The notes under the pieces: model-generated
Database searches by the model: none
What the model was told of the DNA's origin: nothing
What the model saw: only the letters and a program-made list of their open reading frames with translations
In this document: positions 25,210-35,496 of the stretch, in pieces
Layout: each line of letters starts with the position of its first letter
Numbering within the stretch: the first letter of the stretch is position 1
From: Byssothecium circinans
Taxonomy: Eukaryota; Ascomycota; Dothideomycetes; Pleosporales; Massarinaceae
Length of the DNA: 55,710 bases
Direction: 5' to 3'
NCBI GenBank assembly: GCA_010015675.1
Contig: ML976985.1
Span: forward strand, 784,439 to 840,148
Position numbers and translations under genes: made by a program

Positions 25210-26071
25210 CTACCCCATATCTCGTCCAACCACCTTCTTCCTTGTCACCTTGACACTCGATAATTCCTTTTTGATTATCTCGTAGACCCTCTCGACAGGG
25301 TCCTTTATCTCACCGCTTTCAGATGTAGAGAAGCCATAGAAACAGTAGGTAGGACTACCCATAGCAACGTTGACAGTCTTCAGGCCGGGCAAGTGGCTAA
25401 GTACGAGCACATTCTTTTCCCAGTCGCATCGATACTCGAAACTGGAAAATGGCATAACGCGGACTTCAACACGGTGGATGGCCTGGCGTTGCTCCTCAGA
25501 GATCTTTCCGAAGAAGACTCGGGCTCCTGAAGCATCATGGAAGCTGAACGAGTCCGTCTTGTAAGGGATCGTGGCGGTCTCGGCGTATAGTTGTCGACAT
25601 GTGCGGAGAAGGGCCATGGCGTTGGGCTTGGATTGGGCTGCTTTGGCTTTGTTGTAGAATTCCCAGCTCTGTTCCTTGAAGAAGTAGCCGTAGATCTGGT
25701 CGCGCAGCTCCTGGGGTAGTCGAAGGAGCGGAGATTGCAGTTGGTTTTGCGCTGAACTATATAGGTTAGGAATTGCAGTTTTGGCTGTCAAAGTCCCCTG
25801 CACTAATGGCGTAACGCCCAACGGCCACAACTCCACATTGAAGGCTGAGAGTTGTCTTCAACTCTGTGGGGAAAGTCTGAGAACGCTTCACCAGGCAAAG
25901 ACGCTGAAAATTTCGGGAGGTAGAAAGGGACTGTACTTACATGACATCGCATGACTTTTCGACCCCAGGCTTCTCGGACAGATTTTGGGCGGTTGTCAGG
26001 GTCTGTCGTTTGGGAAAACGACCATTGTCAGTGAGGGCCTTGCGCTTACTAGCACCCCCGTTCAGAGCCAT
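25210..26071 (-). CDS. F-box-like/DUF7730-type family protein, copy 2
   Basis: Exon 1 is 26071-25941 and exon 2 is 25756-25210, with a 184-bp intron, giving 225 residues. The start MALNGGASKRKALTDN clearly matches copy 1 (MALNRGARKRKARTES). The intron sits at the same place and phase, in a Val/Glu-Ile codon split AT|T, just before SAQNQLQSPLLRLPQELRDQI. CRQLYAETATIPYKTDSF is the second family motif. It lacks the acidic tail of copy 1 and ends soon after IIKKELSSVKVTRKKVVGRD. An alternative start inside the intron (25836) would give a 208-residue protein without the basic head; the match of exon 1 to copy 1 makes the spliced form more likely. Confidence 0.82.
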
Positions 26072-27017
26072 CGTTCGTGTAAGATTCATGCATTCGCAAG
26101 TATCAGTGTTTCTGGTGGAGAGGGAAGAGAGGCCGAGAAGAGGGGGTTGTGTGGCTGAATTTAAACTGCGCGACGTTATACCTCGTCGAAAACGTACCAT
26201 GGTACCCAAACGCGAGGGTGCCAAAAGTGGCAAACGGGCGGCAGAAACTCCTCTCCGTCACCTCGGTCTTGCGCATTTATCTAGTGACTTCTAATACGGC
26301 ATGGACTCGACGTCGATATGTGGTTCTTGTTATGATATTATGAGCGTAAAGTAAGTAATTCATAACGGGAATTTGAGTATAGAGCGCCACTTTTGGTGTT
26401 TCGTACAGGCAGGGTAAAGGTAGTTAAGGTTTTGATACATAGTTGTATGCTTATGTAATTTGAATACCATAGTACTCTTGACACCTCGTTTTCAGCGAAT
26501 TCAGGCTGATGGCTCAGCAAGGAATTGCATATAGCTCAAGATTATAGATCTAAAGATACAGAAAGTAGAATAATAGAAGTACTTATTATGCACGTAGAGG
26601 TATGGTTGTATCGCATGGTTCTGAATTCATGGGAAACTTGTTGAGGGAAGCGCAGCTTCCCGCTGATGGCAATCGGTCATGCCGGTTGTTTACACCCAAA
26701 TGGGACTAGTGTAGATCTATATAGGCAGCCTTCGGCTGCAACTCAAATCAATAACTCTTACACCAATTCCTTCACTTGAACAAAACTTACATCATGATAC
26801 ACTGGATTTAAAAGATACTCCCCAAACTAAACTATCAAACTTCTAGTGTGCATGTTGAAGCTTGCGGGCCATATACCTTGAAATTAGTTGATGATGACTT
26901 GTCACATAATGCAGAGGTCTCTTATTCTTACGTATCAGGGTCGTGTTAGATTCGTAGCCGTGGTGTTGGAGCATGAATACCTGGAATATATGAGCAAAAT
27001 TAGGAGAATCGAGTGTG
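26072..27017. other. Intergenic, AT-rich
   Basis: About 950 bp upstream of copy 2. It contains a short GC hairpin-like stretch near 26648-26665 (GGAAGCGCAGCTTCC). No coding frame is supported. Confidence 0.5.
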
Positions 27018-27780
27018 TTACTTAACGCAGTTAGAGATAAAGAATTGCAGATTACACGCCACACGGCGATTGATAGCCCTCCGTGACGTGAAACGAGGAA
27101 CCAGTGTGAAGCTGATGGTGGCGGTCTCATTGAGCCTCTTCAAGTATTCGCGCACAAGTCCTTTGTTCTATCAATGCTGCTAGTGGGGATTCCCATGTTG
27201 ATATCTTTGAGCCCATTGAACTTAGGATGTGATGGTAACGAGGTCAAATGGAAGTTGAACAATCCAACACTGCGGGTTCCTACGGAGACGGACGTGATAG
27301 CATTGACTTGTTCAGTCGTGAGGGCAGCGTTGAGCCATGTTGGCCACGGCATGGTATATAAGATAATGGTGCTGAGGACGAAAGGAAGGAGGCGCGCTTC
27401 GGAGTTCGTTTGGCGGCACACTTGAAGGAGAGCGAGAGACTTTGCGCTCCTCGACTGCACGTTGGGCTTGCTGGCGTGAAGGTTCAGATCGGAGAGCGCA
27501 TAGGAATAGATTTTTCCTCTCAGCTCTTAGGGAGGTGGAGAAGAGGCGATGCATGCTGGTTACGCTGCGAACTTCAAGCGGGGTTAGTTGACTGGAGACT
27601 CTGGTTGCAAGTGATTGACTTCGAACCCACATCTTCAAGGGAGCATCGCACCACTCTCGGCCTCGAGTCCATCTACCATTCAAACACTCAAATATTTGCA
27701 TTAATTCACGAAGCACAAATGCAAACTTCGTTCTCGAACGCAGACGTTTGGCACTCCCTTTCACACCTCTTCAAATTCAT
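27018..27780 (-). pseudogene. F-box-like/DUF7730-type family, copy 3, frameshifted
   Basis: The family core can be followed but is broken. From an apparent acceptor at 27572-27573 exon 2 starts at 27571 and reads SQRNQHASPLLHLPK, matching SKQNPLRSPLLRLPR of copy 1. A one-base deletion in the region 27522-27530 then shifts the frame, and the shifted frame continues as LRGKIYSYALSDLNL and ALLQVCRQTNSEARLLPF, the second family motif. A second shift near 27150-27156 moves the match into VREYLKRLNETATISFTLV, which resembles the C-terminal IIKKELSSVKV of copy 2; that frame stops at 27018. The putative exon 1 (ATG at 27780, MNLKRCEREC) reaches a stop after about 24 codons. The donor is degenerate. 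All lesions together make this a dead copy. Confidence 0.75.
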
Positions 27781-27990
27781 GGACGCCAGTCACTAGCGCA
27801 GATATCACGATGCTGCATTCAAATGTGCGAATGTGAAATACATAGACTACTAAAATTCCAATTATTTCTTGAAGACTGGTTCCCCAGACGATTTTTCAAT
27901 TTTCGCGGTCGATTCGACGACTCTTACCAACGCTTTTCAGGGCAATTTCTTCTTCAGCGCCGTTCAAATCGCCCAAGCTTTTTTACATCA
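27640..27990 (-). repeat. Inverted segmental duplication, copy A
   Basis: Read on the minus strand, this stretch matches 32550-32895 on the plus strand, with many substitutions and small gaps. Shared blocks include GTGTGAAAGGGAG (27755-27767 here, 32778-32790 there), ATGGACTCGAGGC (about 27660-27672 and 32866-32878) and GCAGCATCGTGATAT near 27805 and 32710. It covers the divergent promoter between the copy 3 pseudogene and the Cys-family gene. Confidence 0.75.
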
Positions 27991-27999
27991 ACAGCCAGC

Positions 28000-28782
28000 A
28001 TGTGTCAGCTGACCAAGGAGTTGCATCAGTGCAAAAAACACCACATAAAGCGATATATTGTTACGCGAAATTGGGGAAAGAATCAGAATCCGCCACGCAT
28101 AGCCCACCCATCATTTCCCGGAACCGAAGGTGCCTGCTACCCAAGTCAAAAGAATGTGCAAGTAGCGATGAGACCTGTCTTTTCGGGGGACCTCAGTCCA
28201 ATACGTAAGGAATTTAGGAAGAAACATACGTCCGGGGTGCCTGGTTATTCATGTGGATTGTCAACGTTCCAGAGGAAATACTACTAGAAGAAGGGGAAAG
28301 AGAGGATGTTGAAGGAAGCTAGGAGAAGCAATGACCTCGAGGGTTTGGCGCAAGACGAAGGCCACGACAAGATGAGTACAGATAAAGATGAGGCTCATGG
28401 AATGGCCACGCCAGGAAATCTAACTCCGGGGAGGTCGACTTGGCCGAATGCTCTGCCGCCGCTCCCTCCTCTTGCTCAAGCTCCGCCGGCTATAGCTATG
28501 CCCACATCTCGAAACATACGAGGGCCAGGTGGTTCCAACGCTCCACCGCCGATAGCTCCATCATCTTCGTATGCTCAGACTCCACTAGCTATAGTAACGC
28601 CCGCATGTCCAGATATTCGAGGGCCGCCGGCGCCAGGTCAGAGGTTGTCAGTCGTCCAGCAGGCACTTCTATCATATTCGAATCTCTCGATCCCGAAACC
28701 ACGTCCTGTGAAGACTTCCGCCTTGCCTTTTGAGAAAAAGGCCGGAAAGTCAGGAGCCTCAGTTCTTGGAAGGAAGAAGTAG
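28000..28782 (+). pseudogene. Small Cys-containing family member, interrupted by an in-frame TAG
   Basis: The frame starts at 28000 with MCQLTKELHQCKKHHIKRY and contains SFPGTEGACYP. It resembles the gene at 32543-32037 (MCHLIQEDYWCPLYHKK and NPGTEGTCYP). After 95 codons it meets TAG at 28285-28287, yet the very same frame stays open for a further 165 codons to 28782. This second part holds a Pro/Ala-rich stretch (LPPLPPLAQAPPAIAMP). A single CAG-to-TAG change would unite the two. I tried GTAAGG at 28205 with the acceptors at 28271 and 28286 and neither keeps the downstream frame. The CxxC seen near the middle of the paralogue is missing here. The protein could still be made as the short 95-residue form; function is unknown. 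Confidence 0.5.
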
Positions 28783-29858
28783 CCAACATTCATGTGTGGG
28801 GCCTGCAAGATGTGTCGGCTTTGGTGCTGGTCTCGACTCGGTTCCTGTTTTATACGGCGATTTGCCGTGTTACAACTAGCTAGAGGGGTAGTGGGTCTAT
28901 ACGTGTTGTTTGCAGGATAGAATGTGTAGTTCAGATAGTATAATTGTACTTTTTGTTATTCATTTGATACTGTAAACATAATACATTTAATTATAACGTC
29001 CAAAGATAATTAGTAGTATCTATAAAAAAGCTTTACCGTAGCTAAATCGTTGTTCTACTGCTAGTCTAGTAATAAAAATAACAGGATGAACTAACTATGC
29101 ATAAACACGTTCAAAACGATAGCAAGCTTAGCAAAAGTCAAGACTGTGTCGACATACCTCTCAACACCTGGCTAGTAGTTTTGTTAACTGCCTGCACGAA
29201 ACTAAATAATCGCTTGCAAATTTTGAATTTTTGTGTCTACCTATGGTAACCGATCTCAAAATATGCTGTGAATATGTTGCGATTTCGATTTGGGGAAGCG
29301 CGATACCCAACACAGTCGGGTGGTGGTCAGTCCGGTGAGAAAAGTATAACATTAAGAACATTAAAAAAACTCGAAAATACGACACTTATTGCGTGTGACA
29401 TGTTGCTTAACAAGCGCTGCGCGGGGCTAAGGATTGCAGTGAAGGTGAAGGGAGGTGCCATATGTAGTGTAATGGTACACCAACTAAGCGAGTAGGCGAG
29501 TCCATTCACGCATCATAATCTCGAATTAACCGGCATCTGTGTTCGTTGCCATGGCTGACAAACTATTGTGGCGTAAGGTAGTTATGAAAGAAGGACAGCA
29601 ATCAGTAAATAGATTCGCCAACATTTTTTGGAATGCATAGATATGTCATTAGACTCTAGTGCTGTCACTAATTCATGCAAAAAGAGAGCGCCTGAAATAA
29701 TAGCTACGACCGTTGAGCAAGTTATAGATATGTTTTGTTTGGGACTAGCTTTAACGACCCGCGCGACATCCGTAACTTTATTCGTGTAAGGTAATGAGCC
29801 CATCCTCCAAGTCTCAATGAGAAGATATAATCCTCTGGTCTAACCCCAACAATTCAAG
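28783..29858. other. Intergenic, AT-rich, no supported gene
   Basis: About 1.1 kb with many TA-rich stretches (for example 28970-29060). Short frames on both strands have no domain. The AT bias may reflect RIP in or near old repeats. Confidence 0.5.
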
Positions 29859-30634
29859 CTAATAAACTTGTGAAGTCTTGACATTGATATCCTCGCCGTC
29901 ATCGTACTTGCGAAGAAGACCGCAGGCACGCAAGTCGTCCACCTGCTCGTTGGTCTCCAAGAAAAGCATCTCCAAGTTTGGAAACATGACAGGGAAAGGC
30001 TTCAAACCCCCAATGTTGTATTGGGTTACACGGTATCTTGGATCGAAACGCAGTGTCTTGATAGCCTCCCTCTGTGCTGGGATCCAAGAATTGTAAAGCT
30101 TTTTAAGAGTCTCCAAGCCAATAACCTTGATTGAATTGGTCCTGAAGTGCATGGTGGCCGTCTCGCTATAGATTTGGCGACAGGTACGCGGCAACATAAA
30201 ATTGGGGAAGACGCTACCCTGCGGAATGCTTTGACGGCTATAAGCAATCCACTCACCGTGATGGTCGAAAATGAACTCTCTCTTGCTGTAATACGAATTG
30301 GTGTGTGGTAGTTCGCGAAACATATTCTTGTAAATTACGACATCGGAAGCGCCGGCCACGTGCTCGAAAATCTTGGTGCGTATCTCGGCAGGAAGTCGAA
30401 GGAGGGGCGAGTTTGTGGCATTCTTTTGAGCCCTGCAGGCAGCTGTTAGCAATTGTATCATGCGATGTTGGGGCTCGGAGAAACCTACCGATGGACGAGG
30501 CGCGCTGGCGTCTTCTCTAGTGATAGGAGGCCATTCTCGATGCAAGCGGCGAACTTCGGAACATTATTTTTGACGTACTTCTTCGAAGTACGGCCATACG
30601 TGTCGCGAGGCCGGAGTGAAAAGCGATCAACCAT
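29859..30634 (-). CDS. F-box-like/DUF7730-type family protein, copy 4
   Basis: Exon 1 is 30634-30489 (146 bp, the same length as exon 1 of copy 1) and exon 2 is 30432-29859; the 56-bp intron has GTAGGT and CTGCAG ends and phase 2, as in the other copies. The product is 239 residues. Exon 1 starts MVDRFSLRPRDTYGRTSKK and differs from the MALN head of copies 1 and 2. Exon 2 carries NSPLLRLPAEIRTKIFEHVAG and LPRTCRQIYSETATMHFRTNS, both family motifs in the usual order and spacing. It ends GLLRKYDDGEDINVKTSQVY. A longer unspliced start (30545) would read through the intron and is less likely. Function is unknown. Confidence 0.85.
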
Positions 30635-31269
30635 TTTGGGGAGGTTTGTGTACAGTATCGTGCGGTGGAGGAGGGGGTTGGTGGGTGTTAGAGAAGGTTG
30701 AATCGAAGGGGTTGTGTGGTGTTTTGTCAATATGTGGGGTGTACGGGCTTATATAGCAATGGCGTGAGAGTCCGCGCCAGTGAAGACATGCCAAGACCGG
30801 GACCGTGAACTCGTCGCTTCTGCGCTCACGTGAGTGACATATTAATCAGGTCTTCTAAGTTCTAACTATTGGCACACTTCACGTCCTTCTAAGTCTTGAC
30901 GATAGATAGATCCTGGTTCAAGCGGCAGTTTACCCGGCCACTTTGACTTTGTGCCCGAAAACTGACCCCGGAGTTTGCTAAAGCTTGGAAGGGTGAATTC
31001 TTTGCTAAAAGCAGATAAGAGGATCAACAGGCCGTATAATTTGTGCTTACAGTACTATGATACGATCCTTTGTCTAATCACTAGATGTGTTGTTGTGTCC
31101 ACGATCAGCCTGACATAGAACACCACATCGTCCAACGGGCGCTAGTCTGCATTTGGTATTTCCGAGGTCATTTCGTGGGAGTTTCCCGCCTTAGTACATA
31201 GACTAATACTAGCGTGACTAAGTATTCGCTCTGATTGAGTATCGCGATCAGCCATTTCCGTTCTTCACG
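30635..31269. other. Intergenic, divergent promoter region
   Basis: About 635 bp upstream of copy 4 and of the small plus-strand genes. No gene is seen. Confidence 0.5.
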
Positions 31270-31527
31270 ATGTCTGCTTCCGCTAAAGCAAAGACACGTC
31301 CACGATCTCAACGACAACGCTCTTGGAAACCAAACTACTGGAAATCCCACATCCCATCTCTTAACCTGCCAATTCTATCCGCAAGGATTGGATATGGCCA
31401 GAGAAATCCTACTATCGGACACCCGCTCATGGATGTAATGCACGCGACGGGACCGTATTGGAATCACGCTGGCAAAATCGGGGCGGCAGATGGGCCAGAC
31501 AAGGCGAGGGATGATAAGGCTCGGTGA
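31270..31527 (+). CDS. Small basic ORF, possible first exon of the next gene
   Basis: 85 codons beginning MSASAKAKTRPRSQRQRSWK and ending GADGPDK-like charged sequence. It is basic at the start and has no recognised domain. It lies just upstream of the two-exon gene at 31570. A weak phase-0 donor (GTAATG after LMD, near 31434) and an AG near 31552 could splice it to the downstream frame and make one protein of about 150 residues. This is conjecture; the ORF alone may be chance. Confidence 0.3.
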   Translation: MSASAKAKTRPRSQRQRSWKPNYWKSHIPSLNLPILSARIGYGQRNPTIGHPLMDVMHATGPYWNHAGKIGAADGPDKARDDKAR

Positions 31528-31569
31528 AGTGTATAATCCTGAAAATCTGGGGAGAGTGGAACATCGACT

Positions 31570-31911
31570 ATGAACGAATTGATAGACGAGTATAATAGGA
31601 TAGTGGGGTGGGAGCCCAGGCTAGATCGATGGAAAGCCGCAAAAGTATTCCATCATATGATTGTGAGTAGCTCTTTCAAACTCCAGGCGTTCGGCAAGAC
31701 ACTTTACTTATATCCAGGACGTACTAGCTAACGCGTCCCACAGATCGCTATAATCTCTTACGAGATTCAAGTACGTACAGTCAGCAGGCAGGCAAGCAGC
31801 GAGTTCTCACATGTGTACTTTGAGAACACAACGAGAAGTCTAGATACCGCGTTGAGCATGGTACGGGAGATGAACGGGAGTGAGAAGTTAAGGAGTAGTC
31901 TACAAATCTGA
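31570..31911 (+). CDS. Two-exon small protein of unknown function (86 aa)
   Basis: Exon 1 is 31570-31662 (31 codons) and exon 2 is 31744-31911 (56 codons with stop). The 81-bp intron has a consensus GTGAGT donor, a GCTAAC branch site 12 bases before the end and a CACAG acceptor, all in phase 0. Unspliced, the frame stops within the intron at 54 codons; spliced it reads smoothly across as KVFHHMIIAIISYEIQVRT. The C-terminal half (FENTTRSLDTALSMVREMNG) looks helical. I recognise no family. The quality of all three splice signals together is the main evidence that it is real. It sits between the DUF7730-type copy 4 and the Cys-family gene in the accessory region. Confidence 0.5.
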
Positions 31912-32036
31912 ATACTCTAGATCACTGAACTAGCGGTAGTATAAAAATTTAATCACATTAAGCTAATGTTTGCCGTCCTTTCTAGGTTTTGTAAATATAC
32001 AGATCCGGGTTGCATCCTCCTTGGTAATGCGGACTG

Positions 32037-32543
32037 CTAACGAGATTGTTGGCGCTCTTGCTGCTGAGCCCGCAAACGGTCTTCCTCTTCAGGGGGATCA
32101 TAGAGATCCCCATCATCGAAATGTATTTCATCGAATGGAGGGAGCAGCGATGGAGCATCCGGCCAACCCGGGCCTTGCGGTGAAGACCCAGATCGTGCTA
32201 ATTCAGGCGGTGTTTTTCTTATACTCCTGGCCGGGTTCGTTTTGTCGACGTCCATTGTTTCGGGGCTGGCTCTTGCCGGTAGTTCGGGACTCCCGCTGTT
32301 CCGGGGCAGATAAAGACTATGGCGTTGCTTGCATTGTGGACAAAGCTCCGCTGATCTTTCTGTCGACACTTGGGCGTTCGGGCCTCTTTGCTCGCCTCTG
32401 GGGTAACAGGTGCCTTCGGTGCCAGGGTTGTAAACGTGTGCGTCTCGACCGCTGTGTCGCCCACATGGCGGTCCGCGAAGCTTGTATTCCTCCTTTTTGT
32501 GGTACAAGGGACACCAATAGTCTTCTTGGATAAGGTGGCACAT
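32037..32543 (-). CDS. Small Cys-containing protein, unknown function
   Basis: One exon of 168 codons starting MCHLIQEDYWCPLYHKKEEY. The Cys/His pattern C2, C11, H15, then GTCYP and a later LCPQCKQRH, fits a zinc-binding-like family of small fungal proteins that begin with MC and end their ordered part with CPxC. The C-terminal half is disordered and acidic, then Gln/Arg-rich (EEEDRLRAQQQERQQSR). It is paralogous to the interrupted gene at 28000. Its 5' flank is the inverted duplicate of that gene's 5' flank. Function is unknown. Confidence 0.6.
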   Translation of the reverse strand: MCHLIQEDYWCPLYHKKEEYKLRGPPCGRHSGRDAHVYNPGTEGTCYPRGEQRGPNAQVSTERSAELCPQCKQRHSLYLPRNSGSPELPARASPETMDVDKTNPARSIRKTPPELARSGSSPQGPGWPDAPSLLPPFDEIHFDDGDLYDPPEEEDRLRAQQQERQQSR

Positions 32544-32549
32544 TCTGAG

Positions 32550-32895
32550 TTCGTTGGTATGTTGAAATGGTCAAGAATCGAGAGAAGTAAAAGATAGTCT
32601 GAAGATCCAGTCTCCAGGCAGAAAAGTCGCAGTAGTCTATGTGAGAAAATACAGGTGCACGCGGCCAGCCTTAATATACCGTCCTCTGCTGCGTTCTCAC
32701 ACTTGAATGCTGCATCGTGATATTCGCGCTAGTGATGTGCAGGCATGTTAGTGACTAGGGGACATTACTTTGAGGAAGTGTGAAAGGGAGCGTTAAACGT
32801 CTGCGTTCTGCGCATGAAGTTTGCAGTTGTGAAGGAACGCCAACAGTTGAGTGTCCGAATGACCGATGGACTCGAGGCTGAGGGTGGTGACAGCA
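32550..32895 (+). repeat. Inverted segmental duplication, copy B, with DUF7730-type remnant
   Basis: Counterpart of copy A (27640-27990). The part at about 32770-32890 corresponds to the exon 1 region of the copy 3 pseudogene (GAGGAAGTGTGAAAGGGAG and CGATGGACTCGAGGC), but the similarity fades after about 32890, and no family core follows. It is thus the remnant of a fifth family copy. The remaining bases to 33070 hold nothing I recognise. Confidence 0.7.
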
Positions 32896-33070
32896 CGTTG
32901 TCAACCTTCTATTCACGAAAAGGCTATGCGTTCCTGTTGCGCGCCAGTGCTATGATTACAGTCAGACTCGCAGCATGAAGACCATTAAAAGACGCTAGCA
33001 CACGTTTACTGCTGTAGAATTGAAGAATACAAACAGGTCTGAAGCTCCCTTTAATACCCAATACAAACTC

Positions 33071-34821
33071 TCATTTCGTCAAAATAATTGGCGTTTCGGG
33101 AGTTGGTTGACATGAGATGACGCCGATTCTTTCCGCCTCGACTACCGTGAAAGTGCCATATTCGTCTTCCTCGTCAATCTGATCCATGTCCGGCACAGGA
33201 AATATGACGTTCAAAGCATAGAACACCACCAGGCTGATGAAAAAGCCAATGAAGAATGCCAGATAGTACAGCTGTACTAGGGCCCGCGGTGGACTCGGAT
33301 CCATTCGCACAGTCACAATCAGACCGCCGATGGTGGGAGCCCAACCACAAATCCATGCCGGTATCGCGCGCCAATTCACACCCTTCCAAAAATAGTAGGA
33401 CGAGTCGTGAATTCGGTACAGATGCGTGAGTCTGACGCGCCGCTTGCGTAGAAGATAGTAATCGCATGTCATGATGCCAATGATGGGGGCGAGGAAGACA
33501 GAGAACGACGACAGTACGGAAATGAAGGTAGTCGCTCGGTTGATCAGTTGCCATGGCTGAACAATCCAAGCAGCAACAAACGTGATGATGGCGCCGCGCC
33601 GTATGTCAATGTAACGAGGGAAGAGGCCCGCCAGGTCAATCCCTCCAGCAATCGCGTTCCCACAGATATTCTCGAACATGGCTGTGAAGGCAAAGCCGGC
33701 GGCGAGGAAGAACACACCAGCGCGTGATTTTGACGATCCATTTCCATTGTCCATCATGACCATCAAAAGATCCGGCGGATTCCAGTACACTTCACCGTAA
33801 ATCTTCTGCGCCGCTGCGGCTGTCACAAGCCCAACGAAGGAGGTGAGAACGCCGGAGAGGAAGCAGCTTGTGAGAGTACCAATCACATAATGGCGTCGTG
33901 CGGACGCGTAACGTGAGAAGTCGGAACCGTTGGTGATTCCGGCAGCCAGGCTTCCAATGCTCTGATTGATACCGGCCATGATCAGCCATGAAGCGCTCCA
34001 CCGAGAACCTGCAGGAATCTGTTGGCCGGAATACCACAGTGGACCGACACCTTTGGCGACAGCGAGAGCCCAGATCATCCATGCGATCATGCCAGTGCCG
34101 CACCATGCGCAGACGATGAGAAACGGCACCTTGAACTTCTCGGGTCGGATCCATAAGAATGGCGTGGACAGGAACCAGAAAACGACGAAGCCTACGAACT
34201 CGTATGTGGTAGTTGGCATATTCGGACCGAAGTTATTCTTGATGCGAGCGAAAGATGGCCAAATCGCTGTTATACAGACTGCACAGAGTCTACCACCGTT
34301 CCAGCCTTGAATTCAGTGAGCAAAAGAGTGGCTAGTCTCAAGAGGAGGACTTACACTGGACGGCATTCCAAATGAAGTTCAACATAATGCGCTGCACGAG
34401 TGGGATCCAACTTCCCCGCAGACCCCACGAGTAGCGGTTTTGCACTGTGAAGCCGATATGCCATTTCAAACCTGTCCATGCGACGAGAGTCGAGAATATC
34501 ACGATGAGGACCCTTCCAACGATGATGACGAGCATAGCTTGCGGAACTGACAAGCCCATAGCTACGGCAAATCAGTACAACTGATGGGTCAGAGGCTATC
34601 GGTTACATACTGAGATATGTGCTGGGTGTCTGCCAATTCGCAACATTCAAACTCGCGATACTCCAGAACCCAAAAAATGAGAACCATCCCCACGTACGTC
34701 GCCATGGCGGTAGAGGAATGAGGTCGCGGTTACTCCACGCATCGGTCTGCTCGTGCTGTTTTTCATTGCCCTTCAATCGAATCTTGTGATCCAAGGATCG
34801 AAAGCGCTGCTTGAGAGCCAT
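33071..34821 (-). CDS. NCS1-family nucleobase/hydantoin-type permease (Fur-like)
   Basis: Three exons, 34821-34611, 34561-34355 and 34305-33071, each intron 49 bp, give 550 residues. The signature of the first helices is present: SIASLNVANWQTPSTYLTMG (helix 1) and NRYSWGLRGSWIPLVQRIML, and WNAVQCWNGGRLC is restored by splicing. About 12 hydrophobic segments follow. This fits the fungal Fur branch (uracil, uridine, allantoin, urate permeases) of the NCS1 family; the bacterial member Mhp1 carries hydantoins. The gene is divergent from a hydantoinase/S-Me-THD fusion, which points to a cyclic amide or hydantoin as substrate. Substrate choice cannot be read from sequence alone. Confidence 0.9.
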
Positions 34822-35496
34822 CGTTTGACGACTTGAAGTGAAACGGAATACTGGTCGCAGTAGCTATAGGCGAATACGCGCTGGAAAACGGAAGTACCGT
34901 AGCGCGTTTTGGTGTATTGACGAATCGTTTTTGTAGTTCAATCACGGGCCGAAATGGTGTCTGAGCTCTATCAACTCGCGAAAACGTGTCTGGGCTCTGT
35001 CAAGAATATGAAAGTACTGCACGAAGCATTCATCCACACTGGATTCCGCGCTACGGTACTCATGATAAATCGTCACTATCTAGCCAAGCGCGATCCCATG
35101 TCAATCGTGCGATATATACTTCGGCGGACAAGCTAGAAAGCGTAAACCGCTTGCAGAGCGGGGTTGAGATCGGCAACACCATGCTTAGAACGTGGGATTC
35201 GTATCTAATCAGATTGAAACGATTGCCCATCCCCATGCATGCTACGGAAGACTCATCGTGAGTGGGCAATTGCCGTAGATCAAGGATGGGTACTGTGCCT
35301 TTGTAGTGGTGGAGAGGGGCAGGTGATTCGTGCAGAAGTTCTTCTCGGCAAAATCACGTCCGATATTCGGGCCTGCCCGCATCTTTGATCTTATCTGATC
35401 CGGCACTTGCATCATTCCATGCGAGCCTTCATCGTTCCCCTCCTTTGACTGCTGTCGTGGCTTGACCTTGAGAGCCTACTAAAATACGCGGACAAG
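34822..35496. promoter_or_regulatory. Shared promoter region of permease and hydantoinase genes
   Basis: 675 bp between divergent start codons. HGATAR (GATA-factor type) sites occur at 35063-35068 (TGATAA), 35076-35081 (reverse AGATAG) and 35391-35396 (reverse AGATAA). AreA/NIT2 nitrogen regulators bind such sites, but this number is near that expected by chance, so co-regulation is only a possibility. Confidence 0.45.

Noticed and set aside
27600..27700. GGGTTCGAAGTC on the minus strand, resembling a tRNA T-loop
   Set aside because: No matching acceptor, D or anticodon stems could be drawn around it.
28205..28287. Intron that would remove the TAG in the interrupted Cys-family gene
   Set aside because: The GTAAGG donor with either nearby acceptor changes the frame, so the downstream 165 codons would be lost.
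34822..35496. GATA-factor sites as proof of nitrogen regulation
   Set aside because: Three HGATAR sites in 675 bp on two strands is close to the chance number of about two.
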